Shown here piece by piece: positions 42,619-51,059 of a DNA stretch of 64,000 nucleotides. The number at the start of each line of letters is the position of its first letter. The stretch's first letter is position 1. The stretch lies in contig NZ_CP048286.1 in assembly GCF_010365285.1 (NCBI RefSeq), forward strand, positions 2,618,501-2,682,500. The letters are read 5' to 3'. The position numbers and the translations under genes were made by a program. The notes below the pieces were generated by a model. The model saw only the letters and a list, made by a program, of their open reading frames with translations. It did no database searches and was not told the origin of the DNA. The DNA is from Paenibacillus rhizovicinus. GTDB lineage: Bacteria > Bacillota > Bacilli > Paenibacillales > Paenibacillaceae.

Positions 42619-44112
42619 TTACTTCTTCTTCGCGGCAGCCTGCTTGTTACGCGCCTTGGCATCCAGCAGCTCGCTGACCGTGACGAAGGTGTAGCCTTTG
42701 GCCTGCAAATCTTTAATGACGAGCGGCAGCACCTTGACGGTGTTGCCGATATGCTTGCTTCCGAAGGAATGCATCAGAATAATGCCGCCGGGATGCGTGT
42801 TCTTGTTCACGTTCGCCCTCATGGCCGAAACCGTGCTGCCTTCCCAATCTCGCGTATCCACCGTCCAGAAAACGAGCGAACGCCCGTTATCCGCCACGAT
42901 CTGCTTCAACAGCGGGGAAGAGGCTCCGAACGGCGCGCGCACCAGCTTTGGCACGAAGCCGACCTGCCGCTGAATTAAGGTATCCGTCCATTTAATTTGA
43001 TTCAAAATAGCAGTGCTGTCAAGCTTCGACAAATTCGAATGCGAATAGGTATGATTGCCGATTTCGTGGCCTTCCTTCACGATTCGCTGCACGACGGGGC
43101 CATAGCGTTTCACCTGAATCCCGACCGTGAAGAAGGTGGCGTGGAGATGCTGCGCTTTCAAAATATCCAAAATCTCCGGCGTGTACCGGTTATCCGGTCC
43201 ATCGTCGAACGTCAGCGCGACGAGCTTGGCGCCGCTCTTTCCTTGATAGGGCATCGCGGGCTCGGTCGGCTTGTCCAGCTTGACCGGCGGCGCAGCCGGC
43301 TTGGTCTGCGCCGGTGGCGTGTTCGGCTTGGACGGAGTCGACGCGGCCGCATCTGGCTTGGACGTCGTGGATGAGGACGAGCCAGGCTTGGCCGAAGAGG
43401 CCGACGACGAAGCCGGCTTGGACTGCGCCGGCTTATCGGTCGTTGTGTCCGGCTTCTTGGCCGCTGCATTGTCCGCGGACTTGTCTGTCGGCTGCTGCGA
43501 TGGCTTGCCTGTCGAACTTGGCGTTTGGCCCGCCGCCGTACTGCCCTTGCCTCCCGCGTTCTGTTGACCTGCAGGATTGGTATCGGTACCGGCGGAACTG
43601 CTTCCTTGCGCCGGCGAGCCTGAAGCTGCGCCGGATTTGGTCGCCCCGGCTGCCGAAGTTTGGCCGCCGCCGGGCGTTTGACCAGCCCCGCCGCTTGCGC
43701 CGTTCGCATCGGCGTCAGACTCGCCGTTCGCCGCTCCTGCGGCATCAGCCTTGCTGCCCGCTGTTCCTGCGGCGCTGTTCGGCCCAGTCTTGCTGCCCGC
43801 AGAACCGCCGCCGGTACGAGCCTCGCCGGCATCGCCGCCTTCGGCGGCCCCGCTTGTCCCCGAGCTTCCCGAACCGGATTCGCCCAAATGCCCGTCGTCC
43901 GTTTTGCTTCCCGTATCCGACTTGCTTCCTGCACCGTCCTCGCCGGCGGGTACCGTCCCGCTCGAGCTAGGCGACGTATTGACCGTGCTGCCGAACCCGC
44001 GATCCGCCTTCACCCCGCAGCCGGCTGCGAGCAAGAGGCTTCCTATCATCATCGTTGCCAATATCGAACAGGCTAAACGCCCGATAAATCCCCATTTCCC
44101 CTTGAACCGCAT
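42619..44112 (-). CDS. NodB-type polysaccharide deacetylase lipoprotein with long linker
   Basis: 497 residues. The signal peptide has the lipobox SLLLAAGC. A very long Ser/Ala/Gly/Pro/Thr/Lys linker (about 35-285) follows, then a NodB domain (about 295-490): LVALTFDDGPDNRYTPEIL (catalytic Asp and metal Asp), HEIGNHTYSHSNL (metal His), LVRAPFGASSPLLK, WTVDTRDWEGS and GGIILMHSF. It should remove N-acetyl groups from peptidoglycan or another wall polysaccharide, with the linker reaching through the wall. The ATG at 44112 has GGAGG 8 bases upstream. It lies before the FG-GAP lipoprotein and the two-component genes. Confidence 0.9.
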   Translation of the reverse strand: MRFKGKWGFIGRLACSILATMMIGSLLLAAGCGVKADRGFGSTVNTSPSSSGTVPAGEDGAGSKSDTGSKTDDGHLGESGSGSSGTSGAAEGGDAGEARTGGGSAGSKTGPNSAAGTAGSKADAAGAANGESDADANGASGGAGQTPGGGQTSAAGATKSGAASGSPAQGSSSAGTDTNPAGQQNAGGKGSTAAGQTPSSTGKPSQQPTDKSADNAAAKKPDTTTDKPAQSKPASSSASSAKPGSSSSTTSKPDAAASTPSKPNTPPAQTKPAAPPVKLDKPTEPAMPYQGKSGAKLVALTFDDGPDNRYTPEILDILKAQHLHATFFTVGIQVKRYGPVVQRIVKEGHEIGNHTYSHSNLSKLDSTAILNQIKWTDTLIQRQVGFVPKLVRAPFGASSPLLKQIVADNGRSLVFWTVDTRDWEGSTVSAMRANVNKNTHPGGIILMHSFGSKHIGNTVKVLPLVIKDLQAKGYTFVTVSELLDAKARNKQAAAKKK

Positions 44113-44244
44113 GAAGTTGTCCTCCGAACTCTTACTCTTCTCTCTAGTAACTATACCCCAATCGTAATAGATTCGACCGATAGAGTCGTTACAAAGAAGT
44201 AACATCCGTCCGGAATCCGTTTCCATTCGCTAATTTTCACGCAA

Positions 44245-44290
44245 AAAAAGCCGTCCCTTCGTCATCGAATGACGTTCGGGACAGCTCATG
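44245..44290 (-). terminator. terminator of the purine operon
   Basis: On the minus strand AGCTGTCCC ... GGGACGGCT pair around an inner ACGTCAT/ATGACG hairpin, followed by TTTTTTTGC. It lies about 65 bases after the purD stop. Confidence 0.8.
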
Positions 44291-44354
44291 AAGTTGATCA
44301 GGACAATGGATCGCGTTTACCGTCGGAAGTCGGAAAATGCAGCATTCGCCTATG

Positions 44355-45620
44355 CTATTTCAGCGCCTTAGCGGCAATATCCGTACGGTTGTGCATGCCG
44401 TCGAAGTGAATGACCGATACGGCTTCGTACGCGCGCGCGCGCGCTTCCGCGATATCGCGGCCGCGGCCGACGATGCCGAGCACGCGTCCGCCGTTCGTTA
44501 CGACGGCGCCGTCTTTCATCGACGTGCCGGCGTGGAAGATCAGCGCGCCTTGCGCTTTGGCGGCTTCAAGTCCCGTAATCGGCAGTCCTTTCGGATACGG
44601 TGCCGGATAACCTTCCGATGCGGCGATCACGCAAACCGCAGCCTCGTCGCTCCATTCGATGTCGAGCTGCTCCAGGCGGCCGTTCATCGAAGCGAGGATG
44701 ATGTCGAGCAGGTCGGTCTTCAGACGCGGCAGCACGACCTGCGTTTCCGGGTCGCCCATGCGCGCGTTGAACTCGATCGTCTTGACGCCGTTCTTCGTCA
44801 TCATCAGCCCTGCGAACAACACGCCGCGGAATGGACGGCCTTCGCTGACCATGGCCTTGGCTGTCGGTTTGATGATGTTCTCGATTGCGTCCTCGACGAG
44901 CGCAGGATCGATATGCGGCAACGGGGAATACGTGCCCATGCCGCCCGTGTTCGGGCCTTTATCGTTGTCGTACACCGGCTTATGATCCTGTGCAGGCACC
45001 ATCGCGCGAACGGTTGCCCCGTCGACGAAGGCAAGAATGGACATCTCTTGGCCTTCCAGGAATTCTTCGATGACGACGCTTCCGCCGGATTCGCCGAACA
45101 CTTTGCCGACCATCATGCCGTGCAGCGCTTCTTCCGCTTCTTGAATGGAATAAGCGACCGTCACGCCTTTGCCCGCAGCCAGTCCGTCCGCCTTCACGAC
45201 GATCGGGGCCTGCTGCTGCTGCAGATACGCGAGCGCGGATTCATAGTCGGTGAAGGTTTCGTATTTCGCCGTCGGAATGTTGTACTTCTTCAGCAGGTTC
45301 TTCATGAAGATCTTGCTGCCTTCGATCTCGGCTGCGTTCTTGCGCGGGCCGTAAACCGGGATGTTGCGCTCTTCGAACGCATCCACGATGCCGTCCGCAA
45401 GCGGATCGTCGGGACCGACCACGACGAGATCCACTTCATTGTCGCACGCGAACTGAATCAGATCGCTGAACCGGTTAACCGGAATCGGCACGCATTCCGC
45501 CAGTTCGGCGATGCCTGCGTTGCCCGGCGCGCAGAAGATTTTGCTAACCTTCTCGCTCTTGTCGAGCGCCCAGACGATAGCGTGCTCGCGCCCGCCGCCG
45601 CCGATAACAAGAATACGCAT
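44355..45620 (-). CDS. purD: phosphoribosylamine-glycine ligase
   Basis: 421-residue ATP-grasp enzyme that joins glycine to phosphoribosylamine, the second step of purine synthesis. Motifs: MRILVIGGGGREHAI at the start, GPDDPLADGIVDAF, ATP-grasp VVKADGLAAGKGVTVA, FLEGQEMSILAFVDG, NTGGMGTYSP and the C-terminal metal site FNARMGDPETQVVLPRL. Last gene of the pur operon. The purO stop lies 3 bases ahead. The ATG at 45620 is taken; a GTG one codon earlier is possible. Control comes from the guanine riboswitch before purE. Confidence 0.96.
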   Translation of the reverse strand: MRILVIGGGGREHAIVWALDKSEKVSKIFCAPGNAGIAELAECVPIPVNRFSDLIQFACDNEVDLVVVGPDDPLADGIVDAFEERNIPVYGPRKNAAEIEGSKIFMKNLLKKYNIPTAKYETFTDYESALAYLQQQQAPIVVKADGLAAGKGVTVAYSIQEAEEALHGMMVGKVFGESGGSVVIEEFLEGQEMSILAFVDGATVRAMVPAQDHKPVYDNDKGPNTGGMGTYSPLPHIDPALVEDAIENIIKPTAKAMVSEGRPFRGVLFAGLMMTKNGVKTIEFNARMGDPETQVVLPRLKTDLLDIILASMNGRLEQLDIEWSDEAAVCVIAASEGYPAPYPKGLPITGLEAAKAQGALIFHAGTSMKDGAVVTNGGRVLGIVGRGRDIAEARARAYEAVSVIHFDGMHNRTDIAAKALK

Positions 45621-45623
45621 CAC

Positions 45624-46382
45624 TTATGCGCCTCCTTCGGCAGGACGGTTCACGACCGTCAGCGTCGTCTCGCCGTCGCTGATGCGGATCGTCTTGACGA
45701 GCAAGGAGATTTTGTTGTCCGCGTCGAGCAGGTTCCAATAGAAGTCTGCCGTTGCCTGCGCATCGTCGAACAGCGGCGCCACTTGCGGCTCGCCGGCGAA
45801 CGAAGGAAGCGGATTGCCGTCGCCCACGTACGTGGAGATGAAGTGGCCGAAGCCCGCAATCGCCTGCTCGTAATGGAAGTATTGGCGTTTCGTCTGCGAC
45901 TCGTCGTTCTCGTTCGACTTCAGAATCGACAGCTTGTACGCGTTCTGCGCATCGTTCAAATCAACGATACCCGAGATGCGCGGCGTGAAGTTCGGCGGAT
46001 CCGGCTCGTACGTGCGCGTTCCGAGCGCCTGCTCGAACGAACCGCCGGATTTGATCGAATCCCAGATCGTATCGGTCTGATCGCCGTTCGTCACGATATG
46101 CGCGCCGCCCTCATGGCGAAGCGGATAATAAATGATGAGCGATGGATCGGTCAGCTTCGCAGGATCGCGCGCTTCCGTGCGCAGGAAGCCGTTCGCCTCC
46201 GGAATGAACACGCGGTTGCGGCTGTTCTCGCTCCGTCCCATGATCCAGTACACTTGCACGTAGCGCGTCGCATCCGGCGTCAAGCCGATTACGATACCGC
46301 GCCCCGGATAGCTGTTCTCTTGCAAACGCTGCACGGTCGCATCCGCCAGCGCTTGCCATTTCGTCGTTGTATTCGTGGACAT
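45624..46382 (-). CDS. purO: stand-alone IMP cyclohydrolase, PurO-like
   Basis: 252-residue protein of the IMP cyclohydrolase PF07826/PurO family, which closes the second purine ring from FAICAR to IMP. Visible features: YPGRGIVIGLTPDATRYVQVYWIMGRSENSRNRVF, IIYYPLRHEGGAHIVTNGDQTD and PPNFTPRISGIVDL, as in this family's core. In most bacteria this step is done by the N-terminal half of PurH, which is missing here; the separate formyltransferase lies directly upstream. The ATG at 46382 has GGAGG 8 bases upstream. It sits 26 bases from the formyltransferase stop and abuts purD. Confidence 0.85.
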   Translation of the reverse strand: MSTNTTTKWQALADATVQRLQENSYPGRGIVIGLTPDATRYVQVYWIMGRSENSRNRVFIPEANGFLRTEARDPAKLTDPSLIIYYPLRHEGGAHIVTNGDQTDTIWDSIKSGGSFEQALGTRTYEPDPPNFTPRISGIVDLNDAQNAYKLSILKSNENDESQTKRQYFHYEQAIAGFGHFISTYVGDGNPLPSFAGEPQVAPLFDDAQATADFYWNLLDADNKISLLVKTIRISDGETTLTVVNRPAEGGA

Positions 46383-46408
46383 CCTCGTCGCCTCCTTCGA
46401 AACCATTA

Positions 46409-47590
46409 TCAGTGATGGAACAGGCGTACGCCCGAGTATACCATGGCCATGCCGTAATCGTTCGCCGCTTGCACGACTTCTTCGTCGCGCATCGAGCTGC
46501 CCGCCTGGATGACGTATTTCACGCCGCTGCGGCTGGCGCGGTCAAGATTGTCGCGGAACGGCAGGAACGCGTCGGAGCCGTAAGAAACGCCCTTCAGACC
46601 GTTCAGCCATTCGCGCTTCTGTTCGCGCGTCAAGCGAGCGGGAACTTCATCGAAGCAGAGCTCCCATGCCGCTTGCTCGAACGGCGTCACTTCGTCTTCC
46701 AGCCACAGGTCGATCGCGTTGTTCTGCTCCGCGCGCGACGTGCCTTCGCGGAACTTCATGTTCAACGCGGCCGGGTGCTGACGGAGATACCAGCGGTCTG
46801 CTTTGTCGCCGGCAAGGCGCGTGCAATGAATGCGCGATTGTTGACCTGCGCCAATACCGATCGTCTGGCCGTCAAGCGTGTAGCAGATCGAGTTCGATTG
46901 CGTATATTTCAGCGTAACGAGCGCTACGAGCATGTCGCGTTTCGCGTTGGCCGGCAGCTCTTTGTTAGCCGTTACGACCTTGTCGAATACCGAAGCGTCA
47001 GGCACGGCGTTGTTGCGCTCTTGCTGCAGCTTCATGCCGAACAGCGTGCGCGTCTCGACCGGCTCAGGCACGTAGTTCGGATCGATTTGCAGGATCAGGT
47101 ACTTGCCGCCCTTCTTCTGCTTGAGGATGTCGAGCGCTTCCGGCGTATAGCCCGGCGCTACGACAAGGTCGGACACTTCGCGCTTCAGCAGCTGCGCCGT
47201 CGAGGCGTCGACAATGTCGCTGAGCGCGGCAGCGTCGCCGAACGAAGACATGCGGTCTGCGCCGCGAGCGCGCGCGTAAGCAGTCGCTAGCTCCGACAAT
47301 TCCATGCCGTCAACGAAGTAAGCCTTCGCCAGTTCTTCCGAAAGCGGCGCGTACACGGCCACTCCGGCCGGACTTACGTGTTTGAACGAAGCCGCGGCCG
47401 GCAGGCCGGTCGCTTGGCGCAGCTCGCGTACAAGCTGGTAAGCATTCAAGGCGTCGAGCAGATTAATGAAGCCGGGATCTCCGTTCACGACGGTCAGCGG
47501 CAGCGCCTGGCCGTCCGCGGAGTAGATCTTAGCATCGTTCTGATGAGGGTTCATACCGTATCTCAAGGCAATCTCTTTGATATCGCTCAT
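46409..47590 (-). CDS. purH: AICAR formyltransferase lacking the IMP cyclohydrolase domain
   Basis: 393 residues, equal to the C-terminal AICARFT domain of bifunctional PurH (about 510 residues). It transfers a formyl group from 10-formyl-THF to AICAR. The protein begins LRYGMNPHQNDAKIYS, the usual start of the transformylase part, with PAAASFKHVSPAGVAVYAPL (catalytic Lys-His), VLVALVTLKYTQSNSICY, IGIGAGQQSRIHCTRLA and the C-terminal SSMRDEEVVQAANDYGMAMVYSGVRLFHH. No MGS-like cyclohydrolase domain exists upstream in frame. Ring closure is therefore assigned to the PurO-like protein. Gene order purN-purH-purO-purD. Confidence 0.92.
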   Translation of the reverse strand: MSDIKEIALRYGMNPHQNDAKIYSADGQALPLTVVNGDPGFINLLDALNAYQLVRELRQATGLPAAASFKHVSPAGVAVYAPLSEELAKAYFVDGMELSELATAYARARGADRMSSFGDAAALSDIVDASTAQLLKREVSDLVVAPGYTPEALDILKQKKGGKYLILQIDPNYVPEPVETRTLFGMKLQQERNNAVPDASVFDKVVTANKELPANAKRDMLVALVTLKYTQSNSICYTLDGQTIGIGAGQQSRIHCTRLAGDKADRWYLRQHPAALNMKFREGTSRAEQNNAIDLWLEDEVTPFEQAAWELCFDEVPARLTREQKREWLNGLKGVSYGSDAFLPFRDNLDRASRSGVKYVIQAGSSMRDEEVVQAANDYGMAMVYSGVRLFHH

Positions 47591-47636
47591 AGTTTCGTTC
47601 TTCGTCCTTTCTCGTATCCCGTCTTCGCACGGCTGC

Positions 47637-48263
47637 TTATTCGCCGCTTCGTACCGTTACTTTGCGTCCGTCCAGCGTCACATGTCCTTCGGCAATGCGG
47701 CGGACCGCCAGCGGAAGCAGTTCATGCTCCAGCGCATGAATCCGCTCGCCTAGTGTATCCTCCGTATCATCGTCCAAGATCTCGAGCGACCGCTGCATGA
47801 TAATAGGTCCCGTGTCCATGCCGCCGTCCACGAAGTGGACCGTCACCCCCGTCAGCTTCACGCCGTATTCCAGCGCCTGACGGATGCCCCGCACCCCTGG
47901 AAAAGCAGGCAGCAGCGCCGGATGCACGTTGATGATGCGCCCGTAATAAGGCTTCACAAGCACGTCGGTAATGAGCCGCATGTACCCGGCAAGCACGATC
48001 AGGTCGATGCCTTCCCGTTCCAGAAGGCTGACAATCTCTTCTTCGCAAGCTTCGCGTGAAGCATACGACTTCGGATCGAAAAGAAATGCGGGCACGCGCA
48101 GCTTCTCGGCGCGCTGCACGACTTTCGCCGCCGGCTTGTCGCAGACAAGCAGCGCGATCTCCGCGGGGAACGCCCCGCCTTGGACCGCTTCGGCAAGCGC
48201 CTGAAAATTGCTCCCGCTGCCGGAGGCGAATACGGCGATGCGCAGCGGGTTCCCGGCTTTCAT
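47637..48263 (-). CDS. purN: phosphoribosylglycinamide formyltransferase
   Basis: 208-residue folate-dependent GAR transformylase. Motifs: RIAVFASGSGSNFQALAEAV, the phosphate loop, LIVLAGYMRLI, and INVHPALLPAFPGVRGIRQALEYGVKLTGVTVHFVDGGMDTGPII with the catalytic Asn-His-Asp set. The correct start is the ATG at 48263, which shares one base with the purM stop (TAATG); a longer open frame to 48488 runs back over purM out of frame and is not real. It is coupled to purM. Confidence 0.95.
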   Translation of the reverse strand: MKAGNPLRIAVFASGSGSNFQALAEAVQGGAFPAEIALLVCDKPAAKVVQRAEKLRVPAFLFDPKSYASREACEEEIVSLLEREGIDLIVLAGYMRLITDVLVKPYYGRIINVHPALLPAFPGVRGIRQALEYGVKLTGVTVHFVDGGMDTGPIIMQRSLEILDDDTEDTLGERIHALEHELLPLAVRRIAEGHVTLDGRKVTVRSGE

Positions 48264-49306
48264 TACACGTCCGCTCCCGTAAAGGTAACGATGCGGCTGC
48301 CTTCCGTCACTTTGCCGATGATGTATGCATCTTCGCCAAGCTCTTTCGCCGCGCGAAGCGCTTCTTCCGCTTGGTCCGCGCCAACGACGACGACCATGCC
48401 TACGCCCATGTTGAACGTCGTGAACATGTCGCGGTTCGTGATTTGACCTTTGTCCTGCATCAGCTTGAATACAGGCTGGATCGGCCAAGAACCGTATGCG
48501 ATTTCCACGTTTACGCCTTCAGGAAGCACCCGCGGGATATTTTCGATAAAACCGCCGCCCGTGATATGCGCCATGCCTTTGACCGTCACGCGGTTGATCA
48601 GTTCCAGCACGGATTTCACGTAGATGCGGGTCGGTTCGATAATGACTTCGCCAAGCGTCTTGCCTTCGAGTTCAGGCAGCTTGTCGTCCAGCTTGTAGCC
48701 GGAGTTGTCCACGAGGAGACGACGCACGAGGGAATAGCCGTTGCTGTGGATGCCGCTCGATGCGAGACCGAGAACAACGTCGCCCGGCTGGATCGTCTTG
48801 CCGTCGATGATTTTCTTCTTATCCACGATGCCGACCGTGAAGCCTGCGATATCGTATTCGTCGCCTTGGTACATGCCGGGCATTTCGGCCGTTTCGCCGC
48901 CGATCAGGGCGCAGCCGGACTGCACGCAGCCTTCGGCGATGCCTTTCACGATCGCTTCGATCTTCGCGGGCTCGACTTTGCCGCAAGCCAGGTAGTCCAG
49001 GAAGAACAATGGCTCAGCGCCTTGCACGATGATATCGTTCACGCACATAGCGACCGCGTCGATGCCGATCGTATCATGCTTGTCCATCGCAAAAGCAACC
49101 TTCAGTTTCGTGCCTACGCCGTCCGTACCCGAAACAAGCACAGGCTCCTCGTACTTATCCTTGTTCAATCCGAACAAGCCGCCGAAACCGCCGAGGTCCG
49201 TCAACACTTCAGGACGGAACGTTTTCTTCACGTGCTTCTTCATCCGTTCGACCGCTTCGTTGCCCGCCGCGATGTCGACGCCGGCTTGTTTATACGCTTC
49301 TGCCAC
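48263..49306 (-). CDS. purM: phosphoribosylformylglycinamidine cyclo-ligase
   Basis: 347-residue AIR synthetase, an ATP-dependent ring-closing enzyme. Typical parts: [84 protein letters not shown] and [20 protein letters not shown]. It lies between purF and purN; the gap of about 270 bases towards purF is the largest but one in the operon and contains the hairpin repeat at 49450-49537. Confidence 0.96.
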   Translation of the reverse strand: MAEAYKQAGVDIAAGNEAVERMKKHVKKTFRPEVLTDLGGFGGLFGLNKDKYEEPVLVSGTDGVGTKLKVAFAMDKHDTIGIDAVAMCVNDIIVQGAEPLFFLDYLACGKVEPAKIEAIVKGIAEGCVQSGCALIGGETAEMPGMYQGDEYDIAGFTVGIVDKKKIIDGKTIQPGDVVLGLASSGIHSNGYSLVRRLLVDNSGYKLDDKLPELEGKTLGEVIIEPTRIYVKSVLELINRVTVKGMAHITGGGFIENIPRVLPEGVNVEIAYGSWPIQPVFKLMQDKGQITNRDMFTTFNMGVGMVVVVGADQAEEALRAAKELGEDAYIIGKVTEGSRIVTFTGADV

Positions 49307-49449
49307 TCCTGGTCAGCTCCTTTAATCTTTTTCTGCGGGACGCAATCCCGTCTCGTTAACCTATTATGCGAAAGCGCGTTGTTAAAACGCGAAAGCTACG
49401 TTGCTCTAAAAAATGGTCGAGCGCGCCGAGGCCGGAGGCCGATGTGAGT

Positions 49450-49537
49450 CGGAGAAACGAAGTGGTCGCCTTTGTAGATGGAATTCAACCTAACAGGTTG
49501 AAATTCAAGAATCCCATCTACAACAGCGATCGGAGAC
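49450..49537 (+). repeat. pur-operon hairpin repeat, copy A
   Basis: Starts CGGAGAAACGAAGTGGTCGCC and ends ACAACAGCGATCGGAG, with TTGTAGATGG (49472-49481) pairing with CCATCTACAA (49513-49522) and AATTCAACCT with AGGTTGAAATT inside. It shares its outer arms with copy C, and in inverted form with copy B, while the loop sequence differs. It is located in the purF-purM gap. Confidence 0.8.
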
Positions 49538-49580
49538 CACATCGGCCGGAGGCCGCTTATTGCGCCAAATTAAGCGCTAG

Positions 49581-51059
49581 CTAGCAGCTGCAGCTCTTCT
49601 CCGAAGTCGGGTCCACCGGTGTAGGATAATCGTTATCGAAGCAAGCGAGACACATGCCCCGGTTGAACTCGCCATCGTTACCCCCAACCGCTTCGATAAA
49701 CCCGTCATGGCTCAGGAAGTACAACGAATCCGCGTTGATCGCCTGGCGGATTTCTTCCACGCTCTTCTGCGACGCGATCAGTTCCTTGCGGTCCGGCGTA
49801 TCGATGCCGTAGTAGCAAGGATTCTTGAACGGCGGAGACGTGATGCACACATGCACTTCCGTCGCGCCCGCCTCGCGAAGCAGGTTAACGATGCGCAGGG
49901 ACGTCGTGCCGCGGACGATGGAATCGTCGATCATGACGACGCGCTTGCCTTCAACCACTTTGCGAACGGCGGAGAGCTTCATCTTGACGCCCTTCTCGCG
50001 CAGTTCCTGGGATGGCTGGATGAACGTCCGGCCCGTATATTTGTTCTTGATCAGCCCGAGCTCGTACGGAATGCCGGTCTGCTCGGCATAACCGATCGCC
50101 GCGGAAATGCTGGAATCCGGCACGCCGGTTACGATATCCGCATCGATGAAAGCTTCCAGCGCCAGCTTCTGCCCCATCCGTTTACGCGCGGAGTGCAGGT
50201 TGATGCCGTTGATGTCGCTGTCGGGACGGGCAAAATAGATGTATTCCATCGCGCAGGTCGCGCGGCGTTCCAGACGCTCGAAGCGGTCGACGCGCATTCC
50301 GTCCTTGTCGAGAATGAGCAGCTCGCCCGGTTGAACGTCGCGCTCATAGACAGCTCCGACGGTTTCCAGCGCGCAGGTCTCCGATGCAAACACATAACCG
50401 TCGCCCATGCGGCCCATAACGAGCGGACGCAGGCCATGCGGATCGGAAGCGACCAGCATCTTGTCGTTCGTCATGATGAGGAAGGCGAAACCGCCGATAA
50501 TGCGCTGCAGCGCGTCTTTCGCCGCGCTGACAAAGTCCTTGCTGGAACGCGCAATGAGATGCGCGATAACTTCCGTGTCGCTCGATGTCTGGAAGATGGA
50601 GCCTTGGTGTTCCAGTTCCTTGCGGATGGACGGCGCATTCACGATGTTGCCGTTCGTCGCTACGCCGAGGTCGCCGTCGCGGTATTTGAAGATGAGCGGC
50701 TGGGCGTTCGCCAGCTTGCTCTCGCCTGCCGTCGAATACCGGACATGCCCGATGACGCGGTCGCCGGGCAAGCCTTCGAGCGCAGCTTCGTCGAATACCT
50801 CTTTGACAAGCCCCATGTTGCGATGATACGAGAACTTGCCCGTAGTGGACTCCACCGTCGCCATTCCGGCGCTCTCTTCGCCCCGGTGCTGCAGCGCATG
50901 AAGGCCGTAGTAGCCGAGCGAGCAAGCGTTCGGCACGTTAAACGCGCCGAACACCCCGCACTCCTCACGCAATTTATCGAATATATCGTCACGGCCGATG
51001 CCTTCGTTATAATGATCGCCAGTCCACAGCTTTGGCAGCTGTTTTATTTCATCAGACAT
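49581..51059 (-). CDS. purF: amidophosphoribosyltransferase
   Basis: 492-residue glutamine PRPP amidotransferase, the first committed step. It is made with a propeptide; cleavage exposes Cys34 ([11 protein letters not shown]) as N-terminal nucleophile of the glutaminase domain. The PRTase part has [19 protein letters not shown], the PRPP-binding loop. Four cysteines for a 4Fe-4S cluster are placed as in the B. subtilis enzyme: [26 protein letters not shown], and [12 protein letters not shown] near the C-terminus. It overlaps the end of purL by 16 bases. Confidence 0.96.
   Translation of the reverse strand: MSDEIKQLPKLWTGDHYNEGIGRDDIFDKLREECGVFGAFNVPNACSLGYYGLHALQHRGEESAGMATVESTTGKFSYHRNMGLVKEVFDEAALEGLPGDRVIGHVRYSTAGESKLANAQPLIFKYRDGDLGVATNGNIVNAPSIRKELEHQGSIFQTSSDTEVIAHLIARSSKDFVSAAKDALQRIIGGFAFLIMTNDKMLVASDPHGLRPLVMGRMGDGYVFASETCALETVGAVYERDVQPGELLILDKDGMRVDRFERLERRATCAMEYIYFARPDSDINGINLHSARKRMGQKLALEAFIDADIVTGVPDSSISAAIGYAEQTGIPYELGLIKNKYTGRTFIQPSQELREKGVKMKLSAVRKVVEGKRVVMIDDSIVRGTTSLRIVNLLREAGATEVHVCITSPPFKNPCYYGIDTPDRKELIASQKSVEEIRQAINADSLYFLSHDGFIEAVGGNDGEFNRGMCLACFDNDYPTPVDPTSEKSCSC

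Noticed and set aside
44337-46415. Plus-strand frame of 692 codons opposite purD/purO
   Set aside because: Arg/His/Val-rich translation typical of antisense frames; the minus-strand genes are certain.
48264-48488. N-terminal extension of purN
   Set aside because: It is purM sequence read in another frame; the TAATG junction sets the purN start at 48263.
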